Positions 61,905-64,000 of a DNA stretch of 64,000 nucleotides are shown here, piece by piece. The position numbers and the translations under genes are program-made. The number at the start of each line of letters is the position of its first letter. Within the stretch, counting starts at the first letter, position 1. This DNA is from Gammaproteobacteria bacterium. GTDB taxonomy: Bacteria > Pseudomonadota > Gammaproteobacteria > Burkholderiales > Gallionellaceae. The notes beneath the pieces were generated by a model. That model made no database searches. It was not told the origin of the DNA and worked only from the letters and a program-made list of their open reading frames with translations. Where the stretch lies: assembly GCA_018814405.1 (NCBI GenBank), contig JAHIZO010000009.1, positions 62,001 through 126,000 of the forward strand, read 5' to 3'.

Positions 61905-63575
61905 TTACCGACTAATCGGCTTATATCGAATCCGCTTAGGCTTCGCGCCCTCTTCACCCAACCGCTTCCGCTTGTCCGCCTCATACTCCTGATAATTACC
62001 ATCAAAGAACGTCCACTTGGAATCGCCTTCGCAGGCGAGGATGTGGGTGGCGATACGGTCGAGGAACCAGCGATCGTGGGAGATGACGGCGACGCAGCCG
62101 GCGAATTCCAGCAGTGCGTCTTCGAGTGCGCGCAGGGTTTCCACGTCGAGGTCGTTGGAGGGTTCGTCTAGCAGCAGGACGTTGCCACCGGCGATGAGTG
62201 TTTGCGCCAGGTGCAGGCGGCCGCGTTCACCACCGGAGAGTTGGCCGACGAGTTTTGCCTGGTCACCGCCTTTGAAGTTGAAGCGGCCGATGTAGGCGCG
62301 CGCCGGGGTCTCATATTTGCCGACGGTGAGAATGTCGTTGCCGCCGGAGATGGCGTCGAACACGGTCTTGTCGTTTTGCAGTGAGTCACGCGCCTGGTCG
62401 ATGTGGGCGACCTTCACGGTTTGGCCGATCTTGATGGTGCCGCTGTCCGGTTGTTCTTTGCCGGTGATCATGCGGAACAGTGTGGATTTACCGGCACCGT
62501 TGGGGCCGATGATGCCGACGATGGCACCGGGCGGGATCTTGAAGCTGAGGTCGTCGATGAGCAGTCGGTCGCCGTAGGCTTTGCTGACGTTCTCGAATTC
62601 GATGACTTCGTTACCCAGACGATCACCGACGGGGATGAAGATCTCTTGCGTTTCGTTACGCGCTTGGTGTTCTTGCGAGTTCAGTTCTTCGAAGCGTGCG
62701 ATACGCGCTTTGGATTTTGCCTGACGTGCTTTGGGGTTCTGGCGTACCCATTCCAATTCCTGCTTCATGGCTTTTGAATGCGCATCGAGTTGCTTCTGTT
62801 CTTGTGCCAGTCGCTCGCCCTTCTGCTCCAGCCAGCTGGAGTAGTTTCCCTTCCACGGGATGCCGTGGCCACGGTCGAGCTCCAAAATCCATTCGGCGGC
62901 ATTGTCGAGGAAGTAACGATCATGGGTGACGGCGACCACGGTGCCGGGGAAGCGCACTAGGAATTGTTCCAGCCATTCCACCGATTCTGCATCGAGGTGG
63001 TTGGTGGGTTCGTCGAGCAGCAGCATGTCAGGCTTTTCCAGCAGCAGTTTGCACAGCGCCACGCGGCGCTTCTCACCACCGGACAAGTTCTTAACCACGG
63101 CATCCCACTCCGGCAGACGCAGCGCATCGGCGGCGATCTCCATCTGATGTTCGGTATCGCTACCGCTTGCGGTGATGATGTCTTCCAGACGCGCTTGCTC
63201 GGCGGCGAGTGCGTCGAAGTCGGCATCTTCTTCGGCATAGGCGGCATAGACCGCGTCCAACTTGGCTTGTGCTTCCATCACTTCGCCCAATGCGGATTCG
63301 ACTTCTTGGCGCACGGTCTTCTCGGGATCGAGCACCGGTTCCTGCGGCAGGTAACCGATCTTGATGTTGGGCAGGTGCTGCACCTCGCCATCGTATTCTT
63401 TGTCTTCCTGCGCCATGATGCGCAGTACGGTGGATTTACCCGAGCCGTTCAGACCGAGCAGGCCGATCTTGGCGCCGGGGAAGAAGCTGAGGGAGATGTC
63501 TTTGATGATCTGACGCTTGGGAGGGACGATCTTGCTCACGCGGAGCATGGACATTACATATTGACCTTGTGCCAT
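61905..63575 (-). CDS. ettA: Energy-dependent translational throttle protein EttA
   Basis: An ABC-F ATPase of 556 residues with tandem ABC domains: Walker A GLNGSGKST and GPNGAGKST, signatures LSGGEKRR and LSGGERGR, Walker B LLLDEPTNHLD and LLLDEPSNDLD. The P-site tRNA interaction motif is the linker around residues 240-320. MAQGQYVMSMLRVSKIVPPKRQIIKDISLSF is diagnostic for EttA, which gates the first elongation step by energy state. Confidence 0.95.
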   Translation of the reverse strand: MAQGQYVMSMLRVSKIVPPKRQIIKDISLSFFPGAKIGLLGLNGSGKSTVLRIMAQEDKEYDGEVQHLPNIKIGYLPQEPVLDPEKTVRQEVESALGEVMEAQAKLDAVYAAYAEEDADFDALAAEQARLEDIITASGSDTEHQMEIAADALRLPEWDAVVKNLSGGEKRRVALCKLLLEKPDMLLLDEPTNHLDAESVEWLEQFLVRFPGTVVAVTHDRYFLDNAAEWILELDRGHGIPWKGNYSSWLEQKGERLAQEQKQLDAHSKAMKQELEWVRQNPKARQAKSKARIARFEELNSQEHQARNETQEIFIPVGDRLGNEVIEFENVSKAYGDRLLIDDLSFKIPPGAIVGIIGPNGAGKSTLFRMITGKEQPDSGTIKIGQTVKVAHIDQARDSLQNDKTVFDAISGGNDILTVGKYETPARAYIGRFNFKGGDQAKLVGQLSGGERGRLHLAQTLIAGGNVLLLDEPSNDLDVETLRALEDALLEFAGCVAVISHDRWFLDRIATHILACEGDSKWTFFDGNYQEYEADKRKRLGEEGAKPKRIRYKPISR

Positions 63576-63654
63576 TTGCTTGTGCTTTCTTTGCTTGGTG
63601 ATGATTCGAAAAGGTGGCGTAGCTTACCGCATGGCGGGCCTGCCGCCCACCGGC

Positions 63655-63999
63655 TTAGGCGGGCAACAACAGATATACGCCCAGCCCGACCATCACCAGA
63701 CCGCTCATCAGTTTGAGCAGTCGCCCTTCCTTTTCCTGCAAACGGCGCTGGCTGAGCGTATAGACGCCGACCGCGAGGATGAACAGGTCGTCCAGCATGT
63801 AGGCGACGTCGTACAACAGCAGATAGCCGTAGTAGCTCGCCCCGTCCAGTTCCTGCAGGGTAAGGATGCGCGTGAACAGTGCGGGGAAGCCGGAGGTGCA
63901 CATCAGCTCGACGATCTGCACCAGCACACCGAGCACGATGGTGGCGAGAATGGCGGCGGCGAGATCCTTGGCCTGCAGGATGCCACGGATGCGCTGGTA
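63655..63999 (-). CDS. Polytopic membrane protein, N-terminal part outside window
   Basis: The frame is open to the right edge, so only the last 114 residues are seen; the Met of the ORF track is internal. At least three helices are visible (AAAILATIVLGVLVQIVELM, YYGYLLLYDVAYMLDDLFILAVGVYTL, SGLVMVGLGVYLLL). ELMCTSGFPALFTRILTLQEL has a Cys-Thr-Ser-Gly turn after a Glu, as in transmembrane thiol-transfer families such as CcdA/DsbD relatives, but the family is not certain. Confidence 0.55.
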   Translation of the reverse strand, partial: YQRIRGILQAKDLAAAILATIVLGVLVQIVELMCTSGFPALFTRILTLQELDGASYYGYLLLYDVAYMLDDLFILAVGVYTLSQRRLQEKEGRLLKLMSGLVMVGLGVYLLLPA

Positions 64000-64000
64000 G

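Noticed and set aside
1-64000. tRNA, rRNA, CRISPR, transposase or prophage features
   Set aside because: I looked for cloverleaf-like sequences, regular short repeats and recombinase proteins and found none that could be supported.

Overview
The window reads as a chromosomal stretch of a betaproteobacterium. The style of the housekeeping proteins (BamD, RluD, PgeF, MnmC, RsgA, EttA, IbaG/GrxD, SpeD/SpeE), the moderately high GC content and the very dense set of cyclic-dinucleotide genes suggest the Nitrosomonadales, perhaps a Gallionellaceae-like freshwater lineage. That placement is inference from protein style; there is no rRNA or tRNA gene in the window to test it. I see no CRISPR array, transposase, integrase or prophage. 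Coding density is high, and no stretch longer than 300 bases lacks a gene once starts are corrected.

Layout. 1-2.4 kb: a lipoprotein operon (LpoB-like, COG3014-like, YcfL-like). 2.4-6.6 kb: pgeF and rluD on the minus strand, divergent from bamD, a Nudix hydrolase and a DsbB/DsbA-like pair; the rluD and bamD start codons overlap. 6.7-13.1 kb: a DnaJ-related protein, then a tight minus-strand operon of truncated globin, CHASE2-adenylate/guanylate cyclase, SH3 protein, M48 protease and DUF3750 lipoprotein, with a methyltransferase upstream. 13.1-17.6 kb: an HD-GYP protein, a secreted protein, mnmC and an atypical PilZ protein. 17.7-24.5 kb: an RsuA-type pseudouridine synthase, MFS and MscS proteins, YaeQ, and the tusE-ibaG-grxD operon with an IscR-like operator over its promoter, then a GAF/HD-GYP/hemerythrin fusion. 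24.7-32.3 kb: a nitroreductase, a FabMG-like protein, a diguanylate cyclase, a FliD-like orphan, pepD and a GNAT-nitrilase pair. 32.4-38.1 kb: a PAS/GGDEF/EAL protein, another diguanylate cyclase, small hypotheticals and a SpeE-like protein. 38.3-49.4 kb: a YheS-type ABC-F protein, a ferritin-like protein, membrane proteins, a cNMP-binding protein, an EAL/HDOD protein, an unusual rhodanese and rsgA. 49.4-52 kb: a repeat-flanked AT-rich gene, a 24-codon gene, two SRPBCC proteins and an ABM-like protein. 52.2-55.4 kb: speDE and an Amt-GGDEF fusion. 55.7-64 kb: exported and membrane proteins, a CaCA exchanger, a PDC sensor, an RNase H-like protein, two AT-rich genes, ettA and a truncated membrane protein.

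How the genes work together. The recurring theme is second-messenger signalling. Four GGDEF proteins all keep a GG(D/E)EF active site and an RxxD inhibitory site. There are also one GGDEF/EAL hybrid (counted among the four), two HD-GYP proteins with intact motifs, one degenerate EAL/HDOD protein and one PilZ protein lacking the usual c-di-GMP residues. A CHASE2 cyclase and a stand-alone cNMP-binding protein add a cyclic-nucleotide branch. Inputs visible in the domains are ammonium (Amt), oxygen or iron (hemerythrin, globin) and envelope state (CHASE2, SH3, M48).

The most interesting items are the Amt-GGDEF fusion, the cyclase/SH3/M48 operon, the IscR-like box before tusE-ibaG-grxD, the repeat-flanked AT-rich gene, the 9-G tract in an AT-rich membrane gene, and two short genes missing from the ORF track.
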